Positions 1 through 9,663 of a stretch of 64,000 nt of DNA are shown here, piece by piece (positions within the stretch are counted from its first letter, which is position 1; every line of letters begins with the position of its first letter). The stretch lies in assembly GCF_001584335.1 (NCBI RefSeq), contig NZ_LSBB01000020.1, positions 905,655 to 969,654 of the forward strand, in the 5' to 3' direction. The stretch is from Bacillus atrophaeus. GTDB taxonomy: Bacteria; Bacillota; Bacilli; Bacillales; Bacillaceae. The position numbers and the translations under genes are program-made. The notes under the pieces are model-generated. The model was not told the origin of the DNA, ran no database searches, and was given only the letters and a program-made list of their open reading frames with translations.

Positions 1-2
1 TT

Positions 3-3000
3 CTGGCAGATGTTGAAACAAAAGATACAAGAAAGCTGGCACAAGAATGGGCAGCAGGGGCGGCAATTCAATTTGATCAAATGGATCAAGGCAGCGGTTC
101 TGACTGGATCGACCTGCCGCATTATGCGTTCGACCATCAGGCAGCATTTTATTTTGATGAACCGATACAATACGGGCGGAATGCGGATGTTGCATGTAAG
201 GAAAAATATTACGCGGTCCATGATTCGTACGTATATGATGAGCCTTACGTGAAAGGGCATGTGTTTAATAAAGAACACGTACTCATAGGAGCAACGTATG
301 GAAGTCTTGCCATTGATGCTTTTTTTGAAATGTTCCCTGAAGCAAACAGCGGCCGCATCAGTAAATTAAATTATGTAACTCCTGTAGCAGTGAAAGAAGG
401 TCAAACAATTGATCTCAAAGCGGAGGCGTTCCAAAAAGAAAACGCAACAGATGTACAAATGTTGTATCGTGACCATACATCTGATTCCTGGAAGCTTGCC
501 GCATCAGGGCAATGTCAAAAAGGCCTTTTTCAAACAAAGAAAATTAACATTGAGAGCATCAAACACTCGTTTACCGAACTTCATCACATCGATCAGATGT
601 ATTCAAGCGGCAAGGGAGTTGTGGAATGGGGAGAGGTATTCAAGACCATTACCCGCCTCTATAAAGGAAATGACGCCATACTTGCAAAAGTGCGTTTAGA
701 TCAAAACGCAGAAAAAATACATCGTTATGCTGTAAGTCCGTTGATCACCAACAGCGCTTACTTGGCAATGCTCAGTTTATTAGAACAATTAGATATAGAA
801 GGCAGTTTTTTACCATTCGGAATCAATGAAATTGAATTTAACAGAAATACTAGAATGGAAGAATGCTGGCTGCTGATCACCTTAGTTAAAAGTTCCGGCG
901 AAATGCTGATGTTTGATGTTGATGTGATCAATGAAGCATCTGAGACGGTCCTGCACTACTCAGGTTACTCTTTAAAGCGATTCCGTTTGACTGATCAAGA
1001 AAGCAAGAAGAAAGAACATGCTGTCTCATATGAAAAGCAGGCAGATAATCCGAATCATCTGATGGACCGCATATGCAACTACGTAACAGATAAACTGGCT
1101 GTGATCATAGACGATCCTATGAAACTGTCTCTTGCAAAGGTCAATGTAATGGATTTAGGAATAACTTCTTCCCAATTGATTGCGTTGACAAGAGAGATCG
1201 AATCCGAGACAAAGATCGAATTACAACCCACGCTGTTTTTTGAGTATCCGACTGTTCAAGAGCTTACCGTTTTTTTTGCGAAAGAACATAAAAGGTCCTT
1301 TATTCAATTGTTTGGCGATACCAAACAGCAGAAAAAATCCTTTGATATGAACGAAAATAAAGTGAAACATATTCAAGCACATGACAGACAGACGAAAGAA
1401 ACAACCGCACCTGCGGCTGAAGGCATAGCCATTATCGGCATGTCGGGGCAATTCCCGAAAGCAAACAATGTGACGGAGTTTTGGGATAACTTGGCCCGCG
1501 GAAGAAATTGTGTTTCGGAAATACCGGAAGAACGCTGGGATTGGCGCGAATACGGCGGAAATTCTAAAGAAGAAAAGACAAGTCTTCAATGGGGCGGATT
1601 TATAGAAGGTATTGGTGAATTTGACCCGCTGTTCTTTGGCATTTCACCCAAAGAGGCAGCGAGTATGGATCCCCAGGAGTTTCTGTTACTGACACATACA
1701 TGGAAGGCGATGGAAGACGCCGGCATTACAGGTCAAACATTATCTGACCGGCCGACAGGCGTTTTTATTGCAGCCGGCAATAGCGATAATACAAATGCAG
1801 CCATGATTCCTTCGTTAATACCAAATCGTATTTCTTATGCACTGAATTTGAGAGGCCCAAGTGAATATTATGAAGCTGCCTGTTCGTCAGCACTTGTTGC
1901 CTTACACAGAGCCATTCAATCTATTCGGAATAACGAATGTGAGCAAGCCATTGTGGGTGCCGTGAATTTGCTGCTTTCCCCAAAAGGCTTTATTGGCTTT
2001 GATTCAATGGGATACTTGAGTGAGGACGGGAAAGCCAAGTCTTTTCAAGCAGAAGCAAATGGTTTTGTCAGAAGTGAAGGAGCAGGGGTGCTCTTGATCA
2101 AACCTTTACGAAAAGCCATTGAAGATTCCGACCATATTTATACGGTCATTAAAGGGACGGGTGTATCGCATGGCGGCAGAGGGATGTCGCTGCACGCGCC
2201 TAATCCGAACGGAATGAAGGATGCTATGCTGAAGGCTTATCAAGGATCAAAAGTAGATCCCAAAACAGTGACTTATATAGAAGCGCACGGGATTGCCTCG
2301 CCTTTAGCGGACGCCATTGAAATCAATGCGCTGAAATCAGGCTACAAACAGCTTGAAACAGAGCATATACAGGAATTACAAGAGGAAACACCATGTTATA
2401 TCAGCAGCTTAAAGCCTTGTATTGGACACGGTGAACTTGTCTCAGGCATGGCTGCTCTCATGAAGGTCAGCATGGCGATGCAGCATGCAACCATACCGGG
2501 AATTCCCGGATTTACCTCTCCAAACGATCAAGTATCAACTGATGGGAGCAGATTCCTGCTGACAGAGGAGAATCATAAATGGGAAGAACGAAAGGATCAT
2601 GCAGGCAGACTAATCCCGCGCAGAGCGAGTATTAACAGCTACGGATTCGGAGGTGTAAATGCGCATGTGGTCTTAGAAGAATATATCCCTTCTCATAGAG
2701 AATCACCAGCAGACGAGACCGTAAATGAACCCCAAATCGTGGTCCTTTCTGCTAAGAATCAAGACCGGCTTCAAGCGGTTGTTCAACAAATGCTTGGCTA
2801 CGTAAAACAGCAAAATGAGCTTTCATTAAAGAATTACGCCTATACACTGCAAGTCGGGCGTGAGGCGATGAATGATCGGCTGGCATTGGTGATCAGCAGT
2901 AGAGATGAATTGATTGCAGGATTACAAGATTGCTTGAAGGCTATGAAAGAAGAACGAAAGCCGCAGAGCGCTATCCCTGTTTTTACGGGGAATTCCAAAG

Positions 3001-4502
3001 AGGGCTTCTCAGATATCGGCACCTTGCTTGAAGGGACATTGGGAGAAGTTGTGATGCAGACTCTTTTGGCAGAAAATGATCTTGAAAAAATCGCTTTCTG
3101 CTGGACAAAAGGAGCGGAAATCCCATGGGAAAAACTCCAGCAAGGAAAAGGTGCACACAGAATTTCCTTGCCCGCTTACCCTTTTGAAAAACGAAAATGC
3201 TGGAACGGATTTAATAAAAAAGAGGAAAGTGCACGTGCTTTTTCAGATGAGGGTGTACATGATCGTCAAGAAGGCAGCTTCATTCAAATTTTATCCGATC
3301 TATTAGGAATGACACCGGGGGAAATAAGCCCTCATACGCCTTTACAAGAATACGGGTTTGATTCTATCCTTTGCATCCAATTATTACAGCAATTGCAAAC
3401 GGATATTGATCCTTCAGTCACTCTGGCTGAGCTGCAAGCATGTGAAACCGTGCAGGATATGATGAATCTGATATCGGAAAAACAGGATCAATCATCGTCG
3501 GACCATCCGGGCAAGACCTTCCGCCGACAGTTTCCGGAATTGATCCAATTAAATGATAGTCAGCAGGGGCGTCCTGTATTTTGGTTTCACGGAGGAGTAG
3601 GCGGGGTCGAGATTTATCAGCAATTTGCGGGAAAAAGCCAGCGTCCTTTTTATGGAATTCAAGCCAGGGGGTTTATGACAAACCGTGATCCTTTACATGG
3701 AATCGAAGACATGGCTTCCTATTATATAGAGATCATCCGAGCTGTACAGCCGGAGGGCCCTTATGACGTAGGCGGTTATTCCTTAGGCGGAGTGCTGGCT
3801 TATGAAATCACACGCCAGCTGCAAAAAACAGGACAAACGGTGAAAAGCATTGTCATGGTCGATTCTCCATACAGCACAGAATATAAAGAAGATAAGCCTG
3901 CTTTGAAAACATCAATGCTTCAAACAATAAATACGATGCTGGCATCGGTTGCTCAGCCGGAAAAGCTAACTGGCGTTCTCATCAGTCGTGAAGAAGTAAA
4001 TGTAAACGCAGAAGATGAAGACTTTTTAAAAGAACTGATTGGTTTGGCAAGACAACGGGGATTGAACAAATCGGAAAAACAAATACGCACGCAGATTAAG
4101 CAAATTGTTAAAACTCAGCTCGCTTATGAAGTCGAGGAGTACACAGTGAAGCCGCTGCCTGATCCTGAAGCGTTAAAATGTTATTATTTCCGTAACAAAA
4201 GCAGGTCATTTCTTGGTGAATTAGACGTTTATTTCACCCTCTCTAATGAAGAAATACCATTAGACCATGCAGGGTACTGGGAGGAGTGGGAGCGGCAGAT
4301 TGCCCAATTCCATCTATTAGACGTCAATTCCTCCAATCATTTAATGATGTTAACTGAACCCAAACCATCTAAAGCTATTCTAGAGTTTTGTGAAAAGCTA
4401 TACTCAAACAGAGGTGTAGTAAACGCGAATTTTCTTAAGGCCTTCAGAAAAAAACTCGAAAACGCCAATGAAGAAAAAGCAGATGAACTGGTGAAGCGTT
4501 GA
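3..4502 (+). CDS. pksR: Bacillaene polyketide synthase PksR, C-terminal part (runs in from the left edge)
   Basis: The frame is open from the first complete codon, so this is the 3' part of a longer modular synthase acting last on the bacillaene assembly line. In order I see a dehydratase-like region (nt ~240-1000), an acyl carrier site with the DLGITSS serine (nt ~1150), a ketosynthase (nt ~1420-2680), a second carrier with GFDSI (nt ~3354), and a thioesterase (nt ~3550-4460) with GYSLGG that should release the chain. The ketosynthase keeps the Cys of ACSSA and the His of EAHG and IGHG. The dehydratase is odd: its first motif reads HVFNKEHVLIG rather than HxxxGxxxxP, and the expected second Asp motif reads TNSAYL, so it is probably inactive. 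The gene is followed by a strong terminator and by convergent pksS. Confidence 0.93.
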   Translation: MADVETKDTRKLAQEWAAGAAIQFDQMDQGSGSDWIDLPHYAFDHQAAFYFDEPIQYGRNADVACKEKYYAVHDSYVYDEPYVKGHVFNKEHVLIGATYGSLAIDAFFEMFPEANSGRISKLNYVTPVAVKEGQTIDLKAEAFQKENATDVQMLYRDHTSDSWKLAASGQCQKGLFQTKKINIESIKHSFTELHHIDQMYSSGKGVVEWGEVFKTITRLYKGNDAILAKVRLDQNAEKIHRYAVSPLITNSAYLAMLSLLEQLDIEGSFLPFGINEIEFNRNTRMEECWLLITLVKSSGEMLMFDVDVINEASETVLHYSGYSLKRFRLTDQESKKKEHAVSYEKQADNPNHLMDRICNYVTDKLAVIIDDPMKLSLAKVNVMDLGITSSQLIALTREIESETKIELQPTLFFEYPTVQELTVFFAKEHKRSFIQLFGDTKQQKKSFDMNENKVKHIQAHDRQTKETTAPAAEGIAIIGMSGQFPKANNVTEFWDNLARGRNCVSEIPEERWDWREYGGNSKEEKTSLQWGGFIEGIGEFDPLFFGISPKEAASMDPQEFLLLTHTWKAMEDAGITGQTLSDRPTGVFIAAGNSDNTNAAMIPSLIPNRISYALNLRGPSEYYEAACSSALVALHRAIQSIRNNECEQAIVGAVNLLLSPKGFIGFDSMGYLSEDGKAKSFQAEANGFVRSEGAGVLLIKPLRKAIEDSDHIYTVIKGTGVSHGGRGMSLHAPNPNGMKDAMLKAYQGSKVDPKTVTYIEAHGIASPLADAIEINALKSGYKQLETEHIQELQEETPCYISSLKPCIGHGELVSGMAALMKVSMAMQHATIPGIPGFTSPNDQVSTDGSRFLLTEENHKWEERKDHAGRLIPRRASINSYGFGGVNAHVVLEEYIPSHRESPADETVNEPQIVVLSAKNQDRLQAVVQQMLGYVKQQNELSLKNYAYTLQVGREAMNDRLALVISSRDELIAGLQDCLKAMKEERKPQSAIPVFTGNSKEGFSDIGTLLEGTLGEVVMQTLLAENDLEKIAFCWTKGAEIPWEKLQQGKGAHRISLPAYPFEKRKCWNGFNKKEESARAFSDEGVHDRQEGSFIQILSDLLGMTPGEISPHTPLQEYGFDSILCIQLLQQLQTDIDPSVTLAELQACETVQDMMNLISEKQDQSSSDHPGKTFRRQFPELIQLNDSQQGRPVFWFHGGVGGVEIYQQFAGKSQRPFYGIQARGFMTNRDPLHGIEDMASYYIEIIRAVQPEGPYDVGGYSLGGVLAYEITRQLQKTGQTVKSIVMVDSPYSTEYKEDKPALKTSMLQTINTMLASVAQPEKLTGVLISREEVNVNAEDEDFLKELIGLARQRGLNKSEKQIRTQIKQIVKTQLAYEVEEYTVKPLPDPEALKCYYFRNKSRSFLGELDVYFTLSNEEIPLDHAGYWEEWERQIAQFHLLDVNSSNHLMMLTEPKPSKAILEFCEKLYSNRGVVNANFLKAFRKKLENANEEKADELVKR

Positions 4503-4518
4503 GGAAGGAATGACTATA

Positions 4519-4550
4519 TAAAAAACCCCCTTTTAAAGGGGGTTTTTTCA
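4519..4550. terminator. Bidirectional terminator between pksR and pksS
   Basis: AAAAAACCCCC and GGGGGTTTTTT arms around a short AT-rich loop form a symmetric GC-rich hairpin with A and T runs on either side. It can end both the rightward pksR transcript and the leftward pksS transcript. Confidence 0.9.
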
Positions 4551-4590
4551 ATGGCTTATCCCATGAAAATGGACAAGACGGATGTTTGCA

Positions 4591-5847
4591 TTAGCTGTGG
4601 CGGGAAAGCGAGTTTTTCTTTGCAAGTGAAACAGGCAGGCTTTCTAGCCCTCTTAAAAAGGCATTTTTTCTCCATTTCATTTCATCAGATGCAACTGCAA
4701 GCTCGATATACGGAAACCGTTTAAGAAGCGCATTAAAGGCAATTTGGCCTTCCAATCTGGCAAGCGGGGCCCCTAAACAGAAATGAATGCCAAAGCCGAA
4801 AGAGATATGCCGATTCGGAGACCTTGAAATATCGAATTTTTCTGGATTTTCAAAACGCTTAGGATCGCGATTGGCAGAGCCAATGCCTATAAAAATCATA
4901 TCTCCTCTTTTTATAGAATGGCTTTTTATAGAATGGCCTTGGTATGTGAAGTCCTCGAGTGCCCACCGATTCGCCATCATGACTACCGGAGCGGTATATC
5001 GCAGCAGCTCTTCTACCGCCGTGTCTATCATGTCGGGATGCTGTTTTAACTTCTCCAATTCCTCTCTGTGCTGGAGCAAGGCGAGGGTGCCCGATCCAAG
5101 CAGGTTGACGGTCGTTTCAAGGCCGGCCACAATCAACAAGAACAGCATCGAGTAAAGCTCTTTTTCGCTTAACTTGTGCCCATCCTCTTCAGCATGCACC
5201 AGTTTGCTGATCATATCGTCTTTCGGGTGTATCCTTCTTTCTTGTATCAGCTTGCCGATATAGTCCTTAAATTCTCTGAGTGATTGGTTAGTCTTCTCCT
5301 GGTTACCCTCTGAAGTGTCTACCATGGCGTTGGTCCATACCTGAAATTGTGAACGATCCTCCTCCGGTATTCCCATCATTTCAGAAATCACAATAAAAGG
5401 TAATGGAGACGCAAATGATTTCATAATATCCGGTTCATTCTCTTTTTCCATGTCATCTAATAAACGTTCAGTTATTTGTTCGATGCTGGTACGCAAATTT
5501 TCGATGATGCGGGGGGTAAAAGCTTGGTGAACCAATGACCTTAAACGAGTATGATCAGGCGTATCCTTTGCCAGCATATGATCTGATACAAAGTCGATAT
5601 CATCGCTTACATTAAGCTTCTTAATCTGTTCTTTGCTCATCACATTTTTTACGTCTCTGGTAATTCGATTGTCCTTTAGAAATGCCATACAATCATCGTA
5701 ACGAGTAATTAACCACGCCCGATATGTAACGCCGAAACGGTGTAATTCGAAGTGATGAATAGGGTCGTGCTCTCTAAAATGGCCCAAAACTGTAAAAGGA
5801 TTTTCGTGAAACTCTGAAGAATGCGCATTAAAAACCAATTTTTCCAT
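4591..5847 (-). CDS. pksS: Cytochrome P450 PksS, bacillaene tailoring hydroxylase
   Basis: This is a 418-residue soluble bacterial P450. The I-helix AGLETT motif, an ExxR region (ELLRYT) and the heme-binding FGFGIHFCLGAP loop with its Cys ligand are all present. In B. subtilis PksS oxidises dihydrobacillaene to bacillaene after release from the PKS. The gene is convergent with pksR and has its own upstream region. It is slightly longer than I expect for the family (about 405 residues); part of this comes from a 15-bp tandem duplication that repeats the pentapeptide HSIKS/HSIKR (nt 4908-4937). The insertion is in frame and lies outside the catalytic motifs, so the enzyme may still work. Confidence 0.93.
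   Translation of the reverse strand: MEKLVFNAHSSEFHENPFTVLGHFREHDPIHHFELHRFGVTYRAWLITRYDDCMAFLKDNRITRDVKNVMSKEQIKKLNVSDDIDFVSDHMLAKDTPDHTRLRSLVHQAFTPRIIENLRTSIEQITERLLDDMEKENEPDIMKSFASPLPFIVISEMMGIPEEDRSQFQVWTNAMVDTSEGNQEKTNQSLREFKDYIGKLIQERRIHPKDDMISKLVHAEEDGHKLSEKELYSMLFLLIVAGLETTVNLLGSGTLALLQHREELEKLKQHPDMIDTAVEELLRYTAPVVMMANRWALEDFTYQGHSIKSHSIKRGDMIFIGIGSANRDPKRFENPEKFDISRSPNRHISFGFGIHFCLGAPLARLEGQIAFNALLKRFPYIELAVASDEMKWRKNAFLRGLESLPVSLAKKNSLSRHS
4908..4937 (+). repeat. 15-bp tandem duplication inside pksS
   Basis: The unit TTTTTATAGAATGGC occurs twice head to tail and adds five codons to pksS. It looks like a recent replication-slippage event. Confidence 0.9.
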
Positions 5848-6114
5848 CTGAATTCTCCTCGCCTTTCATTTTAAAAGACACTCAAAACAAAATGATATCA
5901 TTCGGTATCAGACCAAATATCCCATGTGAGCCTTACGCATGTCCCGCATCGGCACGGACAGGTATAGGCATATGACCCCCTTACTAAAGTCACATATCGT
6001 TCAGGCTGTTGAAAACCTTGGACAGCCCGTTATGTTTAAAACTATATATCTATTTAAGAGGGCATTCAATAGTTTGTTTCAAAAAAATGACTGCGCATCC
6101 ATTTTAATATAACA
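5848..6114. other. Intergenic region upstream of pksS
   Basis: No open frame with a ribosome-binding site is seen on either strand. The leader of pksS (an AGGCGAGGAGAATT ribosome-binding region just upstream of its ATG) lies at the left end. I could not pick out a convincing promoter. Confidence 0.5.
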
Positions 6115-6153
6115 CCATAAAAAGAAGCGCCTTTGAAAGTAATCAAAGACGCC
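6115..6153 (-). terminator. Terminator of ymzB
   Basis: GCGCCTTTGA pairs with TCAAAGACGC around a 6-nt loop. On the minus strand the hairpin is followed by CTTCTTTTTATG, as expected for an intrinsic terminator just past the ymzB stop codon. Confidence 0.7.
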
Positions 6154-6173
6154 AATAAGGCAGGGGAAAGATG

Positions 6174-6533
6174 TCAGTTCTGTTGAATATCAATGGTATA
6201 GACTGCGCGATCTGTCAAAACCTTCAGTCCTCCGTTTTCCTGATGAATGTGAATACTACCCGATAAAGGGATCTCATAAGCATTTTCTGGGAGCGGCACG
6301 TTGCCTTCTTCAGTAAAAGTAGTTCCTTTTCCTTCGAGGACCAGTTCATCATTTGCTACGTAGTCATCAGGATGCTTAGTGCTGCGTATGGCCACTTCAT
6401 TAAGGTGAAGAACAATCTGATCCAAATCTGAAATCTCGTCTTGGTTATTGGTCAGCTCGCCTTTTCTAATATCAAGCGTCTGTCCAATCTGCGCTTTCAG
6501 CCATTCGGAAAGCTCAGTGCTAGTGAGTGTCAT
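6174..6533 (-). CDS. ymzB: YmzB-like small protein of unknown function
   Basis: This 119-residue acidic soluble protein has no signal peptide or membrane segment. The start is supported by an AGGAGG eight bases upstream of the ATG. Its place between pksS and aprX and its size match ymzB of B. subtilis; no biochemical role is known to me. The C-terminal half is rich in short hydrophobic-polar alternations, suggesting beta strands. It is probably a single-gene transcript with its own terminator. Confidence 0.7.
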   Translation of the reverse strand: MTLTSTELSEWLKAQIGQTLDIRKGELTNNQDEISDLDQIVLHLNEVAIRSTKHPDDYVANDELVLEGKGTTFTEEGNVPLPENAYEIPLSGSIHIHQENGGLKVLTDRAVYTIDIQQN

Positions 6534-6669
6534 CAGCGATTCCTCCTTTTTATCTATACGATACTATTCCCAATTATTTTGCGTTTTACACGAAATAGAT
6601 GCCTGATGAGGCTCAGAATAACCGCTCTAATAGAACCTAAATATGTAATGTTTACGGACAGCTCCTTTG

Positions 6670-6720
6670 AAAAAATAAAAAACACTGCTAAACCTGTCTT
6701 TATAGATTCAGCAGTGTGTA
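6670..6720 (-). terminator. Terminator of aprX
   Basis: ACACTGCT and AGCAGTGT arms are separated by about 20 bases. On the minus strand the stem is followed by TTTTTTATTTTTTC. It lies just downstream of the aprX stop codon. Confidence 0.8.
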
Positions 6721-6738
6721 ATAGCTTATGATGAAAGG

Positions 6739-8070
6739 TTATTCGCCGGGAATGGAATTCTCTGCATTTACAGCGCCGGCACCGTAAATATTCGGATCAT
6801 TGTCCGACCATTTATCTGCGCCGTTTTTGAGAAGTTCTTTTACTTCATCAGGGGTAAGTTCCGGATTGTGTTCGAGGATTAAAGCGGCAATTCCCGCGCA
6901 AATCGGTGTTGCCATAGAAGTCCCTGACATTGTAAAATACTGCGTCCCCACACGGCTCGACTTTTGCAGCTTATCGATATATGACCGCGGGGAGCGGAGG
7001 GAGACAATATTGACACCGGGCGCCAAAATATCGGGCTTTTCTTTTCCGTAGACCGTTGGTCCGCGGCTTGAGAAGGAAGCGACAATATCATCTTCACGGC
7101 TCACCGTATCATTATCGTCCAATGCGCCGACTGTAATGACTTTTTCGCTTACACCCGGACTTGAAATGGTCTGTGGATCAGGTCCTGAGTTTCCGGCGGC
7201 GACACAAACCACAATGCCTGCGTTCCATGCTTCTTCCACTGCTTTGACTAAAGGATCATCAAGCTCATTATCGTAGCGGAGCGCTTCACCGCCAAGGGAC
7301 ATACTGATGATACGAATCGGTTCATCAGGGTTGTCTTCATTATACTGGATACACCATTCCACACCCTCAATGATTGCCGCTAACGTACCTGATCCTTGCT
7401 TATTTAACACTTTAACGCCAATTAGGTTGGCCTCAGGAGCCGGGCCGCGGTACTGGCCTGAAGAAGATGCGCCGCTGCTTGCAACATCACCCGCGCAATG
7501 GGTGCCGTGGCCATTATCATCATATGGATCGGTCTTTTGATTGACAAAATCGGCAAATCCTTTTATTCTGCCCTCTAAATCAGGATGCTCATAAATTCCG
7601 GTATCTACTATAGCAACGGTGACGCCTTTTCCGGTCAATGCTTGATTGTTTCTGATGACTTCTTTCGCATGGCTGGCTTCAGTTGCTGTGTCAAGAAGCG
7701 CTTTAACCTCACGATTTAAATAAACTTTGCGGATATCATTGCATTGAGAGAGAAGAGCATGTAGAGCTGAAGGCGTTACCTCTGCACTGCAGCAATTGAT
7801 CTTGTGAAAGCGATGCTTTAATGTACAGCGTTTTTCATTTTGTAAAATGTCTCCTGTCGCTTGATAACCCGTTTCATGACAGCCTTCCTCAAATTCTATG
7901 ATCACTGACATCTTTTTTCGATTTCTCAATTTTGTCTCAAAAAATTGATGTAAAAAACACGGCGTCCATTTAAAAGGTTTGTATAGCTGCAAAACGTTCT
8001 CACGCAACGGCCAATCTAGCTTATGAGCGTTTGCCCTCACCATTTGTACCATAGAGTAACCAAACATCAT
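6739..8070 (-). CDS. aprX: Intracellular subtilisin-like serine protease AprX
   Basis: This is a 443-residue subtilase without a signal peptide, matching the large intracellular protease AprX. The catalytic triad is visible as Asp in DTGIYEHPD (about residue 155), His in DNGHGTHCAG and Ser in SGTSMATP. A long basic N-terminal region of about 130 residues precedes the peptidase domain, as in the reference protein. Two adjacent ATG codons follow a TAGGAGG ribosome-binding site; either can be the start. It is a stationary-phase, non-essential cytoplasmic protease in B. subtilis. Its own terminator lies immediately downstream. Confidence 0.95.
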   Translation of the reverse strand: MMFGYSMVQMVRANAHKLDWPLRENVLQLYKPFKWTPCFLHQFFETKLRNRKKMSVIIEFEEGCHETGYQATGDILQNEKRCTLKHRFHKINCCSAEVTPSALHALLSQCNDIRKVYLNREVKALLDTATEASHAKEVIRNNQALTGKGVTVAIVDTGIYEHPDLEGRIKGFADFVNQKTDPYDDNGHGTHCAGDVASSGASSSGQYRGPAPEANLIGVKVLNKQGSGTLAAIIEGVEWCIQYNEDNPDEPIRIISMSLGGEALRYDNELDDPLVKAVEEAWNAGIVVCVAAGNSGPDPQTISSPGVSEKVITVGALDDNDTVSREDDIVASFSSRGPTVYGKEKPDILAPGVNIVSLRSPRSYIDKLQKSSRVGTQYFTMSGTSMATPICAGIAALILEHNPELTPDEVKELLKNGADKWSDNDPNIYGAGAVNAENSIPGE

Positions 8071-8299
8071 ATGATTCCTCCTAATATGAGTTTCTCTGTA
8101 TACTCTATGAATGGAGGGTCTCTTTTGTAAGTTTGATTGTCCTTCTTGGAAGCGGACAAGAGCGGTTTTTAATGGCTGATTTTCATGTCACAAGGAAAGA
8201 GTAAGCTGCCGGGCCGGAAGATAATGGTTCTAGTTTGAGGGTTGAATAAGAACGTTTGTTCCTGTATGGTAAGAGAAAAAAGAAGGAGCTAAAAAGCGC

Positions 8300-8530
8300 A
8301 TGAACATCCTGATAAAACGCTCTTTAGAAGATCAGGTTCCGATTGATATAATATATATGAAAAAAGACGGTTCAATTTGTAAAAGAACCATTATTGTGAA
8401 ACATCAAAACAGCCATGATATAAAAGCCTTCTGTTGCACCAAAAAACAGATGAGAACGTTTCTTTTAGATTCCATCCTCTCTTGCGCGCCTGTTCAAAAA
8501 AAGAAGCAATTTCTTCGTTTTGCCAATTAA
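8300..8530 (+). CDS. Small WYL-like protein
   Basis: This 76-residue basic protein starts at an ATG preceded by AGAAGGAG. The opening residues, IDIIYMKKDGSICKRTI, resemble the beta-strand part of a WYL ligand-sensing domain but without any helix-turn-helix. Small stand-alone WYL-like proteins occur in several Bacillus genomes. No function is assigned. It is a single gene with its own terminator, divergent from aprX. Confidence 0.55.
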   Translation: MNILIKRSLEDQVPIDIIYMKKDGSICKRTIIVKHQNSHDIKAFCCTKKQMRTFLLDSILSCAPVQKKKQFLRFAN

Positions 8531-8531
8531 T

Positions 8532-8572
8532 ATAGGCTGTCGGTTATAAATAGACAGCCTATTTATAAAAAT
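8532..8572 (+). terminator. Terminator of the small WYL-like gene
   Basis: ATAGGCTGTC pairs perfectly with GACAGCCTAT across an 11-nt loop and overlaps the end of the gene at 8530. The following stretch is AT-rich. Confidence 0.7.
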
Positions 8573-8832
8573 AGTTCCCATATATTTTTTAAAAACAGCC
8601 TGCTTTTCACCAAGAACCTAGGGAGTGTGGGTATTTATTCCTTTTCTTCATTTTTTATCCCAACTTTTTTCACTGTTATAAGCTGATAGACACCCCCAAC
8701 TGTGACAATCAATTGATTTTTAGAAACCGGGAAATTTTTCACTGATGATAACGGGTATACAATGGTAAGATAAAACCTATTGACTAAACCTCATATAATG
8801 AACCGTGCCATTCTTTTAGGAAGGAGACGAAC
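8571..8832. other. Non-coding leader of ymaC
   Basis: No gene is seen. The sequence becomes AT-rich towards the right and contains CATATAATG about 30 bases upstream of ymaC, a plausible -10 region, though I could not match a good -35 to it. An AGGAAGGAG ribosome-binding site precedes the ymaC start. Confidence 0.4.
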
Positions 8833-9540
8833 ATGAGAAGAATCTTACTTAATGTCATAATCATTGTAGCAATGGTCCTGTTAATAAGATGTGTTCATTA
8901 TGCATCAGAACCGGAACCCTCGAATCAGCCTGATAAATATGCGGACTTTAGAAGCTTAGAGGCGAATGAAAACCCCGAGGACTATAACATCGAATATAAC
9001 GGGAAAAAAGGAAGCCGTGTATTAATTATGTCACCGCATGGAGGCAGAATTGAAGGCGGTGTAAGCGAGCTTGTCCGTTTTTTTGATATGGAATACTCTA
9101 CATATCTTTTTGAAGGTTTAAAGTCACACGATAACCAGACGCTGCACATTACCAGCACTAACTTTGATGAGCCGACAGCCGAGGAGAAAATCAAACAGCA
9201 CCAATACATTATCGCCTTTCACGGATATAAAGGAGAAGATAAGAACACACTTGTAGGCGGAAGTGACCGCAAGCGGGCGAAAATGATTGTAAAAGCCCTT
9301 GAAAATAGCGGTTTTTCTGCAGAGTTGGCTTCCTCAAAGACCGGTCTGGCAGGACTGGATGCAAACAATATTAACAATCAAGGTAAAACGGGGCTGAGCA
9401 TCCAGCTGGAGATCAGCAGGGAACAGAGAGAAGCATTTTTTGATGATTTTAACTATAAGGAAAGAAAATATACCAAAACGACGGAATTTTATCGCTATGC
9501 CAGAGCGATCAGAAGAGTGATTGACGAGGAATATTCTTAA
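8833..9540 (+). CDS. ymaC: YmaC, phage-type poly-gamma-glutamate hydrolase-like protein
   Basis: This 235-residue protein has an N-terminal hydrophobic segment (residues ~4-22) that should act as a signal anchor. The body carries MSPHGGRIEGGVSEL, an HGY motif (FHGYKG) and a late QLEIS motif. These fit the PghP / DUF867 family of zinc gamma-polyglutamate hydrolases, in which His and Glu bind the metal. Phages use such enzymes to cut the capsule, and chromosomal copies in B. subtilis are considered domesticated phage genes. The start follows AGGAAGGAG. Confidence 0.85.
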   Translation: MRRILLNVIIIVAMVLLIRCVHYASEPEPSNQPDKYADFRSLEANENPEDYNIEYNGKKGSRVLIMSPHGGRIEGGVSELVRFFDMEYSTYLFEGLKSHDNQTLHITSTNFDEPTAEEKIKQHQYIIAFHGYKGEDKNTLVGGSDRKRAKMIVKALENSGFSAELASSKTGLAGLDANNINNQGKTGLSIQLEISREQREAFFDDFNYKERKYTKTTEFYRYARAIRRVIDEEYS

Positions 9541-9663
9541 GTATCGTCATTTTAGATGAAATAAATGGAACTTGTCCTCGGTGCGTACTTTATCAAGCAA
9601 AACAGAGGACAAATTTCAAAATCATCAGTAGACTGAAAAAAGAAACAAAAAGGAGGATACAGC

